Source: Pseudoxanthomonas wuyuanensis (lineage in GTDB: Bacteria; Pseudomonadota; Gammaproteobacteria; Xanthomonadales; Xanthomonadaceae). From it: DNA of 64,000 bases. A program made the position numbers and the translations under genes. The notes beneath the pieces were generated by a model. That model did not search any database. It was given only the letters and a program-made list of their open reading frames with translations, and had not been told where the DNA came from. This document shows positions 1 to 8,428 of the stretch, one piece after another. The stretch lies in the NCBI RefSeq assembly GCF_900215535.1, contig NZ_OCND01000001.1:372001-436000 (forward strand). Direction: 5' to 3'. How positions within the stretch are numbered: the first letter of the stretch is position 1; each line of letters starts with the position of its first letter.

Positions 1-132
1 TCGTTCCTGCACAGGTCACGAGCGACTTCGCCTCCAAGCGTTGGCCTTCCTTGGCTGCCGCAAGGCGAATCCGGGCTTTTCTTGCGTTGGGTGCGTTCGA
101 CCGACCGGCACAAGCTGTGCGCCGTTGCGGGC

Positions 133-837
133 CTACCGCGCCTGCGCCGTTGCCGGTGGCGTCGCGGTGTCCTTGTTCGCGGCTACCCAGCGGCTGGCGG
201 CATCGCCCATCAGGGCTACACCGGCCAGGGCGAAGATCCATAGCGTGGCTTCGCGCGCGCCTCGTTGCAGACGTGCGCGCCAGCGGGCGAAGCGTTCGTC
301 GGTGCGGCGGCCCAGCAGGGCATGCAAACCAAGCAGCAGCAACGGCGGTGCGATGAAGATCAGGTTGTAGCCTACCAGTAGCGGCAGCCACTGCGCGGCT
401 CCAAGTTCGGCGCCTATCATCAGGGCGATGGCGGCGAAGTAGGGCAGCGCGGTCACCAGTTCTGCGGCGGTCACCGCCATGCCCAGCGCAACGAAGCCCA
501 GCAGTTTTCCGGTGGCCGGCAGGTTCGGTTGGTGCGCTGAGTGAGCGGTGGACGGCGCGAAGATGGCGTATACCAGCAGCGCAGCGCCCAGCAGGCCCTG
601 CACGATTAGGGCAATCGGGTGATCCAACGCCTGGCCCAGACGCTGGCTCAGTGCGGTGAAGCCCAACATCATGGCGGCACCCAACGCCAGGTAGCTCGCC
701 AATATGCCGGCCACGTAGGCAAGCAGGCGCGGCGCGGGTTGCGGGCGGGAAAGCAGCCACAACGCCACGACCAGGGCGGAGGGATTCAGGCTGTCCAGCA
801 AGGCCAGCAGCAACAGGCTCGGCAGCAGGGTGTCCAT
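133..837 (-). CDS. GAP-family (Sap/LysE-like) integral membrane protein
   Basis: This 234-residue, very hydrophobic protein has about six predicted membrane segments. It opens with a helix containing LLDSLNPSALVVALWLL, the N-terminal signature of the GAP/Sap (sulfolipid-addressing, LysE-superfamily) proteins, whose members are thought to export small molecules. The middle carries a second helix pair around TAAELVTALPYFAAIALM, which repeats the first half as is usual in this fold. The substrate cannot be read from the sequence. The gene stands alone, with no partner on the same strand. No clear Shine-Dalgarno sequence precedes the ATG. The family call is good; transport is inferred from the family. 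Confidence 0.75.
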   Translation of the reverse strand: MDTLLPSLLLLALLDSLNPSALVVALWLLSRPQPAPRLLAYVAGILASYLALGAAMMLGFTALSQRLGQALDHPIALIVQGLLGAALLVYAIFAPSTAHSAHQPNLPATGKLLGFVALGMAVTAAELVTALPYFAAIALMIGAELGAAQWLPLLVGYNLIFIAPPLLLLGLHALLGRRTDERFARWRARLQRGAREATLWIFALAGVALMGDAASRWVAANKDTATPPATAQAR

Positions 838-1074
838 TCGGGTGAGGAGTATCGAGGGTGCGGCAGATTACCGCAGTCGCGTCATATGCGCCGCCCGCGC
901 CGCCACGCGTTCGCGCGCCCTGCCGGATGGGCCGCGTCTTGTACCTGAGTCAAGCCGCAAGTGCTCCCGCGGATTCGCGCCGTGGGCTGTTGCTGGGCAA
1001 CCGTGCCGTGGGCTCTTTCGCGGGCGCCTGGCATCGGTTAACTTGCGTGCGGGGATTGGAAAACGGGGAACGGA

Positions 1075-2661
1075 ATGAAGGAACGCATGCGCCGTGGTTG
1101 CGCAATGGTCGTGCTTGGATTGCTGGCCCTGCCGGCCTTTGCCCAGCAGTTGGGACACGTGCCAGCGCATGTAGCGCCAAAGCCGCCCGAGGCCTTGGCC
1201 GCGTATTTCGCGCAAGTGCGCCAGGCCGAGCAGATAACCGACCCGGAAAAGCGCTGCCTGGCCTATCCGGATCTTCCCGGCAACCAGTGGCCCGCGGGCG
1301 CGGCAGAATGGCGCTGCCTCATGCTGCGCGCACCGGTGTTGCCGCTGGAGGAGATAGAAGCCAGGCTGGCCACGCCCGACGGTGCCGCGTGGCTGGAACA
1401 GCGGCTGGAAGCATTGCTGGAGGCCAACTACAACGATCCGCGCGAACGCGACCGCCTCTTCCCGGTGTTCAATCTCTTCGACAGCAGCGAGCGTGCCGGC
1501 AATATCGCCACGCTATGGCTGCGCCAGATGCCGCAAAGCCCGTTCGCCCTCACCGCCATGGGCAAGCATCGCGCCGCACAGGGCTGGGACGCGCGCGGTG
1601 GGGCGTACATCAGCAAAACTTCCGAGGCGCAGCTGAAACGCATGAGCCAGTTGTTCGCCGGCGCGGCGCCGTTGCTGGCCGAGGCACTGGAGCGCGAGCC
1701 CCGCCTCACGCCAGCCTGCCTGGCTCTGGCCGGAATCGGACGGCAGTCGTCCGATGCCTTGCAACAACAAGCGCTGGCGCAATGCCTGAGTGCCGATCCG
1801 GCGTCGTACGACGTGGTATGGGAATGGATGACCGCCGCCATGCCCAAGTGGGGCGGCTCCCTGCGGGCGATGAACCAGGTTGGCGCCCATGTATTGCAGC
1901 ATGGCCCTGAAAATCCAAAGCTGTATTCGCTGCTTGCGGAGCCGCCGGGCTACGAAGCCGCGCAGATGGATACCTATGCCGAAGGCAGGGAAGGCTTCGT
2001 CGCCGCCTCTCGCGCCGGCCCTGGCGCTCGGATGATGACCAGCGCGGGTCGTGCCTATTGGGCGAAGGACGATTCCTGGACGGCGCTGGTGTATTTCTCG
2101 CAAGCGCTGCGTTTCTGGCCCCGTTCGCAGGAGGTGGGTAGGCTGCGCGGCGTGGTCCTGCAGCAGCTGGGGGACTACGCGTGGGCGCTCGAGGACCTGT
2201 TGCCTACCGTCGCCGCGGACTCCGAGGACATGAATACGGATGCCGACATGGACATACGGATGGATGCCCAGTACGCCATTGGGCACGCATTGCTCTCGTT
2301 GAACCGCATCGAAGAATCGCGGCCATACTTCTTGCGTGCACGGCAGCACCCGGCGCATGAACTCAACGCGCTGGAGAATTACTGCTTCACCTATGTCTAT
2401 ACGGCCGAAGCCGCAGGCACCCAGCAGGCGCGTGACTGCACGGCGGAGCTGGTGAAGCGCAGGCCGAGTCATGCCATGAGCTGGTTTTGGCGTTACCAGG
2501 CGCTCGTGGCTGCGCGAGACGAGCGATGGGTGGAGGCGGCCGGGCAGTTCGTGTTGCATGCCGATCCCAATGATTCCTGGCAGCAATCGGTAAAGAAGGA
2601 AATGCTGGCCGGCGGCGTGCAGCCGGCCAGATCCGTCGGCGAAAAACAGGCGAAACCATGA
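1075..2661 (+). CDS. exported TPR-like protein of unknown function
   Basis: The product is 528 residues and starts with a Sec signal peptide (positive MKERMRRG, hydrophobic core, cleavage after AFA). The ATG follows GGGGAACGGA, a usable ribosome site; a second Met four codons later is an alternative start. The mature part is alpha-helical, and residues roughly 290-480 contain TPR-like pairs such as RAYWAKDDSWTALVYFSQAL and YAWALEDLLP, so it is probably a periplasmic or surface scaffold. I do not recognise a named family. Its stop overlaps the start of the next gene by 4 bp (ATGA), so the two are translationally coupled and probably work together. Confidence 0.8.
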   Translation: MKERMRRGCAMVVLGLLALPAFAQQLGHVPAHVAPKPPEALAAYFAQVRQAEQITDPEKRCLAYPDLPGNQWPAGAAEWRCLMLRAPVLPLEEIEARLATPDGAAWLEQRLEALLEANYNDPRERDRLFPVFNLFDSSERAGNIATLWLRQMPQSPFALTAMGKHRAAQGWDARGGAYISKTSEAQLKRMSQLFAGAAPLLAEALEREPRLTPACLALAGIGRQSSDALQQQALAQCLSADPASYDVVWEWMTAAMPKWGGSLRAMNQVGAHVLQHGPENPKLYSLLAEPPGYEAAQMDTYAEGREGFVAASRAGPGARMMTSAGRAYWAKDDSWTALVYFSQALRFWPRSQEVGRLRGVVLQQLGDYAWALEDLLPTVAADSEDMNTDADMDIRMDAQYAIGHALLSLNRIEESRPYFLRARQHPAHELNALENYCFTYVYTAEAAGTQQARDCTAELVKRRPSHAMSWFWRYQALVAARDERWVEAAGQFVLHADPNDSWQQSVKKEMLAGGVQPARSVGEKQAKP

Positions 2662-3377
2662 ACAAGAAAATGCCTGGGGTGTTGTTGTTGTGCGGCGTCT
2701 GGGCCGGTGCCGCTTTGGCGGCACCGCCATCTGCGCCCAAGCAGCCCACCGTGCTGCCGTTGACGGCGCAGGTAGAAGGCAAGGGTTATGCCCAGTTGTC
2801 GGCGCAGTGGTGGCAGTGGGCGTTGTCCATGCCGGTTGAACCCTATCTTGATCCCGACGGACGGTTCTGCGCGATCGGGCAGGACGGCCCGATATGGTTC
2901 CTGGCGGGAACGGACGGCAGTTTCGATGCGCTGCGCGAATGCAAGGTGCCGTTGGGCAAGCATCTGTTTCTGCCGGTGATCAACATGATCCAGCAGACCC
3001 CGTTGGGCGTGAAGAAAGGCAAGACGGTGATGTCGTGCGATCGCCTGCAGGCGTCGGTGGCGGTCAACAACGATCATCTGGCCAGTGCAGTGGTCCTGAT
3101 CGACGGCGTAGCGGTGAAAAACGTGGCCAGCTACCGGGTGCGCAGCGATGGTTGTTTTCCCATATATCCGGATCTGCCAGAAGATGACCGATACATCACG
3201 CCGGTGGCGGCCAGCGATGGGTACTGGCTGTTGATCCCGCCACTGCCGGTGGGAAGGCACACCATCGTGGTGGGGGCGAACTACGGCGCGCCCGAAGGCG
3301 GCTTTCACCGCATGATGCAGAACTTCGAATATGTGCTTTGGGTTGGCATGGGCGACGGATTCGCAATGCGCGATTAG
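2658..3377 (+). CDS. exported hypothetical protein with WWQW motif
   Basis: This 239-residue protein has a Sec signal peptide ending near ALAAPPSAP. A Trp-rich motif, AQWWQWALSMP, lies at about residues 50-60. Proteins with a similar SxxWWqWalS motif are known as secreted hypotheticals in many proteobacteria, without an assigned reaction. Four cysteines remain in the mature part (FCAIG, ECKVP, SCDRL, GCFPI), which would allow two disulfides in the periplasm. The rest looks beta-rich and ends in a well-ordered segment (PPLPVGRHTIVVGANYG) typical of an immunoglobulin-like sandwich. It is coupled by ATGA overlap to the preceding TPR-like gene. Function unknown. Confidence 0.78.
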   Translation: MNKKMPGVLLLCGVWAGAALAAPPSAPKQPTVLPLTAQVEGKGYAQLSAQWWQWALSMPVEPYLDPDGRFCAIGQDGPIWFLAGTDGSFDALRECKVPLGKHLFLPVINMIQQTPLGVKKGKTVMSCDRLQASVAVNNDHLASAVVLIDGVAVKNVASYRVRSDGCFPIYPDLPEDDRYITPVAASDGYWLLIPPLPVGRHTIVVGANYGAPEGGFHRMMQNFEYVLWVGMGDGFAMRD

Positions 3378-3463
3378 CCTGTGGGCTTGTTGTCGCGGGT
3401 CGAACTTGGTCCCAGAACACGGGTACGTGAAACTGATTCCGTTCATCCGGTCCGTAGGTTCAA

Positions 3464-3490
3464 CGCCCTCTCCCACTTGCGGGGAGGGCG
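3464..3490. repeat. GC-rich intergenic hairpin (CCCTCTCCC type)
   Basis: CGCCCTCTCCC and GGGGAGGGCG are near-complementary arms separated by six bases. This resembles the dispersed CCCTCTCCC...GGGAGAGGG intergenic element common in this family. No T-tract follows, so it is not an obvious intrinsic terminator. Confidence 0.5.
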
Positions 3491-3613
3491 GAGGGGCAGG
3501 GCAGCGGGACCATAGCGAGCACAAGGCAAGCGGAATGTCCGGCGGACGGACGAAGGTGCGTTTTCCTCTGCGAAGCGACCGCAAGCTGCGGTCTGCACGG
3601 AAGGGAGAACGAC

Positions 3614-4210
3614 ATGCCGCTTCGTCACCTGTTGGTTGTCTTGTGGGCCGTGGCCGCCTCGTGCGCCGGTACCAGCGCCTGGGCGCAGGCCGAAGCGCCG
3701 GCCAGGCAGCTCAATCCTGTGGTCGATCCTGCGACAGCGCTTTGCCTGCGCACGCCGGCCAAGTGCCCCAGCTTCAAGAACACGCTCAGCTTTCCTGCGC
3801 ATGCCTTGTCGCGTTCGAGTTTCGGAACTTTTTCCGTGCATACGCGCGGAGTGAACTGGAATGGCAACAATGGGGCCATGTCGTTCACGATGCGCCGGCC
3901 AGCGGGATTCAAAGGCAACCGTCTGCGGCTGCGTTTCTTCTACGAAATCACCGACGACAGCGGCGGCGATCTGCAATGGCTGGTGACAGCGGTATCGCTG
4001 AAGCATGGAAGCGGTTTTGAAACCTACGGCAGCGTCGGTACCGCCAGCGGCCCGGTGCCGGAATCGCCCACGATTCTGCAGGAAAGCTCGTTGATCGTCT
4101 CGCCGGGGCAGGGCTGGACTCCCGCCGGCGATTGGTGGTATTTCGAGATTGGCCGGCAAGGCAGTTTCCAGGGCGGGTTGCGGCTGATGTCGGTGGCCGT
4201 GGAGTACTGA
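3614..4210 (+). CDS. exported hypothetical protein, beta-rich
   Basis: This 198-residue protein has a signal peptide (MPLRHLLVVLWAVAASCAG..., cleavage near AWAQA). The ATG follows GGGAGAACGAC, a good ribosome site. The mature part contains two Cys close together (ALCLRTPAKCP), then a pattern of alternating hydrophobic and polar residues consistent with a beta-sandwich that ends in DWWYFEIGRQGSFQGGL. I do not recognise the family. It lies on the same strand as the two exported proteins upstream but 236 bp away with a hairpin between, so common transcription is uncertain. Confidence 0.7.
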   Translation: MPLRHLLVVLWAVAASCAGTSAWAQAEAPARQLNPVVDPATALCLRTPAKCPSFKNTLSFPAHALSRSSFGTFSVHTRGVNWNGNNGAMSFTMRRPAGFKGNRLRLRFFYEITDDSGGDLQWLVTAVSLKHGSGFETYGSVGTASGPVPESPTILQESSLIVSPGQGWTPAGDWWYFEIGRQGSFQGGLRLMSVAVEY

Positions 4211-4349
4211 TGCGCCGGCAAAGCGCAGCAGGCGGAACGAGCCTGCGCTGCGCGCTGTGAAACGGGCACGGCTGGCTGCACAACGGCCGCAGTCCGGCGT
4301 ATCTTCGGCGCAGGCCGTGCCTGACGGCGGATGACAACCAGGGGGCACC

Positions 4350-4871
4350 ATGTCGTCGGATCAACTGATTGCAGTGGCCACGGATGCATTGCGTGGCTTG
4401 ATGCAGGCCGCCGTGCCGCCCGCTACCGCGGTGGTCGTGGGACCGCCTTCGCCCGAGGGCGAAGAGCTTTCAGGCCTTTCCGTGCATCTGTACCGCATCG
4501 CCGTGCTGCCGCTGGTGCGTGCGGTGCCGGTGCTCGGCAACGATGGGCGGCGGAAGCGGCCTGAGCTGGGACTGCAGCTGGATTACCTGATCAGCGGACT
4601 GGGCGGCGAGGCGCTGGAAGAACTCGGACTGCTGGGCGCTGCGCTGCAGGCGTTGACGGACTCGCCGGTGCGTGAGCGCCAGCGGTTGCCCGAACTGTTG
4701 TCGCAGCCGGATCGGTTGTCCACGGTGTCGCCGGGGACGCTCACCATCCAGTGGCGGGTACTGGACATGCCGGCCGATCAGATGTCGGGCATCTGGCTGG
4801 CAAGCCGGATGCGCCAGCGGGGCGGGGTGTTCTGCAGGGCGGAAGCGGTCTGGCAGGCAGTGCGGGAGTGA
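4350..4871 (+). CDS. Pvc16/DUF4255-like protein (orphan contractile-tail cap protein)
   Basis: The product is 173 residues, the usual size of the Pvc16 N-terminal domain family. The order of motifs fits: LSVHLYRIAVLP (family: LSLYLYhv), PELGLQLDYLISGLG (family: P.LaLdLhYLlt.yG), LLGAALQALTDSPV (family: lLG.alraLhd.Pv), then LTIQWRVLDMPADQMSGIW (family: ...slEelskLW). In extracellular contractile injection systems and related phage tails, this protein caps or terminates the tube and sheath. No sheath, tube, baseplate or ATPase gene is near, so this copy is an orphan and may serve another role. The ATG follows CAGGGGGCACC, a good ribosome site. Confidence 0.68.
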   Translation: MSSDQLIAVATDALRGLMQAAVPPATAVVVGPPSPEGEELSGLSVHLYRIAVLPLVRAVPVLGNDGRRKRPELGLQLDYLISGLGGEALEELGLLGAALQALTDSPVRERQRLPELLSQPDRLSTVSPGTLTIQWRVLDMPADQMSGIWLASRMRQRGGVFCRAEAVWQAVRE

Positions 4872-4906
4872 GCCTGGAAGGTTCCAACCGGACAGGTTGA
4901 AGGCGC

Positions 4907-5869
4907 CTACAGGTTTGCCCGCGCATGGCCGAACGCGGCCCGGTATGCGGCCGGTGCGATACCGATCCTGCCGGCGAAATGCTGCCGTAGCGAATCCGCG
5001 CTACCCAGGCCGCAGGATTCGGCGATGCGCTCCATCGGCAGCGCGGTGGTTTCCAGCAGTTCGCGGGCCCGTCCGAGCCGTTGCTGCAGCAGCCACTGCA
5101 ACGGGCTGGTGCCGGTTTCGGCGCGGAATTTTCGCGTCAGGGTGCGTTCGCTCAGATGCGCGCGCCGGGCCAGCTCGGCCAGCGAGATCGGTCTGTCCAG
5201 GTGCCGGCATGCCCATTCGCGCAGCGGCGCCAGCGAATCTCCGCGTTGCTGGCTGGCCGGGCGCGGAATGAACTGCGCCTGGCCGCCAGCGCGGACCGGC
5301 GCCACCACCGTCATGCGGGCCACCTCGTTGGCGACGGCCGCGCCGTAGTCGCGCATCACCAGATGCAGGCACAGGTCGATGCCGGCGGCAACGCCGGCGG
5401 AAGTAACGATGCTGCCGTCTTCGACAAACAGCACGTCCGGCCGCACCTCGATGGCGGGGAAGCGGCTACGCAGTTCGTCTGCGCGCAGCCAGAAAGTGGT
5501 GGCGCCGCGTCCTTCCAGCAGACCCGCCTGGGCAAGCGCGAAAGCGCCTGTGCACAGCGATACCATCCGCCTGCAAGCCTTGTGCGCCCGCTGCAAGGCA
5601 CGGATGACCACCGGGTCGAGCGGCTCGCGCGAGCCGGAGCCGACAACGATGATGGTGTCCGCCTGACGCAGGATGCCCAGGCCCTGGCGTATGACCAGGT
5701 CCAGGCCTTGCGCGGCATCGGCGCTGGCCACGGTGCCGGGGCGCGGGGTGCACAGCTTCACCTCGTAGCCGGGCGCGCCATCGACCCGCGCATTGCCGAG
5801 GATCAGCCCGGGAATCGCAAGATCGAACGCGGTGACCGGCGGCAACGCCAGGACGGCGACATGGTGCAT
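4907..5869 (-). CDS. GlxA-type transcriptional regulator (DJ-1/PfpI plus AraC HTH)
   Basis: This 320-residue protein has two parts. Residues about 1-190 form a DJ-1/PfpI-like domain with the nucleophile-elbow motif MVSLCTGAFALAQAGLL and TSAGVAAGIDLCLHLV. Residues about 215-320 form an AraC-type double helix-turn-helix, with LAELARRAHLSERTLTRKF and IAESCGLGSADSLRQHF. Such regulators sense small amines, amides or amino-acid-like ligands and act as cytoplasmic activators. It is divergent from the cupin/metallo-hydrolase pair that starts at 6036, with a 166-bp shared region, so control of that pair is the natural guess. The ligand is unknown. Confidence 0.9.
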   Translation of the reverse strand: MHHVAVLALPPVTAFDLAIPGLILGNARVDGAPGYEVKLCTPRPGTVASADAAQGLDLVIRQGLGILRQADTIIVVGSGSREPLDPVVIRALQRAHKACRRMVSLCTGAFALAQAGLLEGRGATTFWLRADELRSRFPAIEVRPDVLFVEDGSIVTSAGVAAGIDLCLHLVMRDYGAAVANEVARMTVVAPVRAGGQAQFIPRPASQQRGDSLAPLREWACRHLDRPISLAELARRAHLSERTLTRKFRAETGTSPLQWLLQQRLGRARELLETTALPMERIAESCGLGSADSLRQHFAGRIGIAPAAYRAAFGHARANL

Positions 5870-6035
5870 GGCTGGAATATCCCGATCAATGTCAATCCGG
5901 CCACTAGTCTAGCGTCCCGTGAAACCGGACAGTAGCGCTGGACCGCCCGGGTTCTCCGGACGGTGTCTGACAGCCGGCCGTGCCGATGTTGCGCCATGCG
6001 CAGCGGCACCGCCCTTATCCGATGAGCGAGACCCC

Positions 6036-6386
6036 ATGCATAACCCCGAAACCCAGGACGTGCTGCCCGATGTGCAGGCAGTGGATATCGACACGGTGGC
6101 GCCGATTGCGATCGGGCCCGGATGCCTGCGCCGGGATCTGCCCTCGCGCAGCGGCGTGCGGATCTGGGTGGTGGATATGGCGCCCGGCAGCGTGTGGCCG
6201 CATGTGGACCAGCACGACGCGCAGGGCGAGGATGTGTACGTGATCAGCGGCACGATGATCGATGGCGCGCACTCGTTCGGCGCCGGCAGCTATCTCAAGT
6301 TCGCCGCGCACAGCCGGCACCAGCCACGTACCGAGACCGGCGTGCGCCTGTTCGGGTTCAATCTGCTTGCAGGGACAGCGCCATGA
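6036..6386 (+). CDS. small cupin-domain protein (ChrR-like cupin)
   Basis: The product is 116 residues and forms one beta-barrel cupin. VDMAPGSVWPHVDQHDAQGEDVYVISG supplies His and Glu residues at the place of cupin metal-binding motif 1 (key residues H, H, E), and AAHSRHQPRTETG carries motif 2 His residues. The ATG at 6036 was chosen over an in-frame ATG at 5919 because the extra 39 residues look like non-coding sequence. The stop overlaps the next start (ATGA at 6383), so it is coupled to the metallo-hydrolase. Substrate unknown; it could be an isomerase/dioxygenase or a sensor. Confidence 0.75.
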   Translation: MHNPETQDVLPDVQAVDIDTVAPIAIGPGCLRRDLPSRSGVRIWVVDMAPGSVWPHVDQHDAQGEDVYVISGTMIDGAHSFGAGSYLKFAAHSRHQPRTETGVRLFGFNLLAGTAP

Positions 6387-7237
6387 CCCGCGGCCCATCT
6401 GCCGGCGGCATCGGCCGGCGCGGGTTTCTGAAGGGCGGGATTGCCGCGGCGGTTTCGCTGGGGCTGGGCGTGCCCGCCGTGCGGGCGACCGGCAACGATG
6501 CGCTGCGCGTGCAGCGGCTTGCCTGGGCCGGTATTCGCCTGCAACTGGCCAACGCCACGCTGTTCGTCGATCCGTTGATCGATCCGAACATCTGGGCATC
6601 GGCGCTGGCCGATCCGATGGTGGCCGTCGACGACGCCGTCGGCGACAGCTACGTGCTGGTCACCCATCGCCACCCGGACCACTACGATGCCAGCGCGGTG
6701 GCCGCTGCGCTGCGCAACGGCGGCACGCTGGTGCATGCGGAAGGGACTTCGTTCCATCCGCTACCGGCCAATGTGCGCGAGCGGCTCTCGCCGCCGTGGG
6801 AGCCGCAACTGCTGGGGGATTTCACCGCCACTCCGGTTCCGGCCGTGGACGGGTACGGCGATCGGCAGGTTTCCTGGGTGGTTTCCGCCGGCGGACGGCG
6901 GATCTTTCACGGCGGCGACACCATGTGGCACGGCAACTGGTGGCGCATCGGCCGCCAGTTCGGGCGCTTCGATGCGGTATTTCTGCCGGTCAACGGCGCG
7001 CGCTTCTCATGGCGCAAGCCGGCCAGCGACGAGTCGGCGGTGTTGACCCCGGAGCAGGCGATGTCGGCCGCGACGATACTTGGGGCCAGGTACCTGGTGC
7101 CTATCCACTATGGCGTCAGCGGTGCGGAAGGGTATGCCGAAGTGGACGACGTCCTGGGGCGCCTCCAGCGCGCGGCCGCGCCCGGCGGCCCGCAGGTGCG
7201 GATTCTGCGGCCCGGGGAATGGCTGGATTGGGACTGA
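6383..7237 (+). CDS. Tat-exported MBL-fold metallo-hydrolase
   Basis: The protein is 284 residues. A twin-arginine signal (GRRGFLKGG, then a hydrophobic stretch to VRAT) predicts folded export, which suits a metal enzyme. The metallo-beta-lactamase motif is THRHPDHYD (HxHxDH), followed by further ligands in FHGGDTMW and VPIHYG. The layout resembles the UlaG/RomA-like lactonase or phosphodiesterase branch (LFVDPLIDPN near the start). The start at 6383 is fixed by the ATGA overlap with the cupin gene and by the Tat motif directly after it. The substrate is not evident. Confidence 0.85.
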   Translation: MTRGPSAGGIGRRGFLKGGIAAAVSLGLGVPAVRATGNDALRVQRLAWAGIRLQLANATLFVDPLIDPNIWASALADPMVAVDDAVGDSYVLVTHRHPDHYDASAVAAALRNGGTLVHAEGTSFHPLPANVRERLSPPWEPQLLGDFTATPVPAVDGYGDRQVSWVVSAGGRRIFHGGDTMWHGNWWRIGRQFGRFDAVFLPVNGARFSWRKPASDESAVLTPEQAMSAATILGARYLVPIHYGVSGAEGYAEVDDVLGRLQRAAAPGGPQVRILRPGEWLDWD

Positions 7238-7314
7238 GACCGCGCAGGCCAATCCTTCCGTGGGTGCGGGAGCGGCTCCGAGCGGCGCAAACCCGGCCGG
7301 CTTGAGCGTCATGC

Positions 7315-7803
7315 GTGCGCCGTGGGATCATCGCGCCCGTGACCCGTCCATCTGCCCCGGCACATCATCTGCGCGATCTCGCACGGCTGCGCCGCGTGCG
7401 CGACCGCATCGATCGCGAATACGCAAAGCCGCTCAATGTCGAGGAGCTTGCCGGCGGCGTCCACATGTCCGCCGGGCATCTGAGCCGCGAGTTCAAGCTT
7501 GCCTTCGGCGAGTCGCCTTACAGCTACCTGATGACCCGGCGCATCGAGCGGGCGATGGCGTTGCTGCGCCGCGGCGACCTCAGCGTCACCGAGATCTGCT
7601 TCATGGTCGGCTGTTCGTCGCTGGGCACCTTCAGCACGCGCTTTGCCGAACTGGTCGGCGTGCCGCCCGGCGTTTACCGGCGGGAGGCGGCGCGGGCGAC
7701 CAAGGGAATGCCGGCCTGCGTGGCGCGGCAGGTGACCCGGCCGGTCAGAATGAAATCGGTCAGGAATGAAGAAGCGGCGGCCACCGAGCCGAGTCTAGGA
7801 TGA
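7315..7803 (+). CDS. AraC-family helix-turn-helix regulator
   Basis: This 162-residue protein consists almost only of an AraC DNA-binding domain: LNVEELAGGVHMSAGHLSREF (first HTH) and VTEICFMVGCSSLGTFSTRF (second HTH), with the family PxxYR ending as VPPGVYRRE. There is no separate ligand domain, so the sensing partner may be the VOC protein encoded next. Its stop codon overlaps the start of the VOC gene, a well-known AraC-VOC pairing in proteobacteria. Confidence 0.88.
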   Translation: MRRGIIAPVTRPSAPAHHLRDLARLRRVRDRIDREYAKPLNVEELAGGVHMSAGHLSREFKLAFGESPYSYLMTRRIERAMALLRRGDLSVTEICFMVGCSSLGTFSTRFAELVGVPPGVYRREAARATKGMPACVARQVTRPVRMKSVRNEEAAATEPSLG

Positions 7804-8255
7804 TGGCCCAACCCAAACCGAGCCAGTTCACGATGAGCACGACTACCATGGACATCCGCATTCACGCCAGTTTCCTTCCGCACAGCGACCCGGACGCCTC
7901 GCTGGCGTTCTACCGCGACATCCTTGGCTTCGAGGTCCGCAACGACGTTGGCTACAACGGCATGCGCTGGATCACGGTCGGGCCGCCCGCTCAACCGGCG
8001 ACGTCCATCGTCCTGTACCCGCCGGAGGCCAGCCCGGGCGTCAACGACGACGAGCGCCGCACCATTGCCGAGATGATGGCCAAGGGCACGTTCGCCACCT
8101 TCCTGATGGCCACGGCCGATGTCGATGCCGCTTTCGAGCGGATACAGGCCAAGGGCGCCGAGGTGGTGGAAGAACCGACCGACCAGCCGTACGGAGTACG
8201 CGACTGCGCCGTCCGCGATCCCGCCGGCAACCTGATCCGCATCCAGCAGCATTGA
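7800..8255 (+). CDS. VOC-family (glyoxalase/bleomycin-resistance fold) protein
   Basis: The protein has 151 residues with the vicinal-oxygen-chelate fold. The beta-alpha-beta unit FLPHSDPDASLAFYRDILGFE is followed by a second half ending in YGVRDCAVRDPAGNLIRI, the standard VOC C-terminus. The start used overlaps the regulator stop; Met at 7848 (MDIRIH) is a likely alternative because homologues begin there. The metal-ligand pattern does not decide between an isomerase, a dioxygenase and a binding protein. The gene is coupled to the AraC regulator, suggesting detoxification or binding of a small molecule that regulator responds to. Confidence 0.88.
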   Translation: MMAQPKPSQFTMSTTTMDIRIHASFLPHSDPDASLAFYRDILGFEVRNDVGYNGMRWITVGPPAQPATSIVLYPPEASPGVNDDERRTIAEMMAKGTFATFLMATADVDAAFERIQAKGAEVVEEPTDQPYGVRDCAVRDPAGNLIRIQQH

Positions 8256-8428
8256 ATCCAGTGGAGTGAAGTGAGGCCGCAAGCCGTAGGCTGGGTTGGT
8301 TTCACCAACCCGGCAGATGGGCTCGCGACGCATCGCAGAAAGGCCCTGTGCCCAATGTCACATGCGCATCCGCGTTCGCATCGTAAAGATGCGCACGCGC
8401 CCATGGGCGCTCTTAACTGGAGGCGTGC

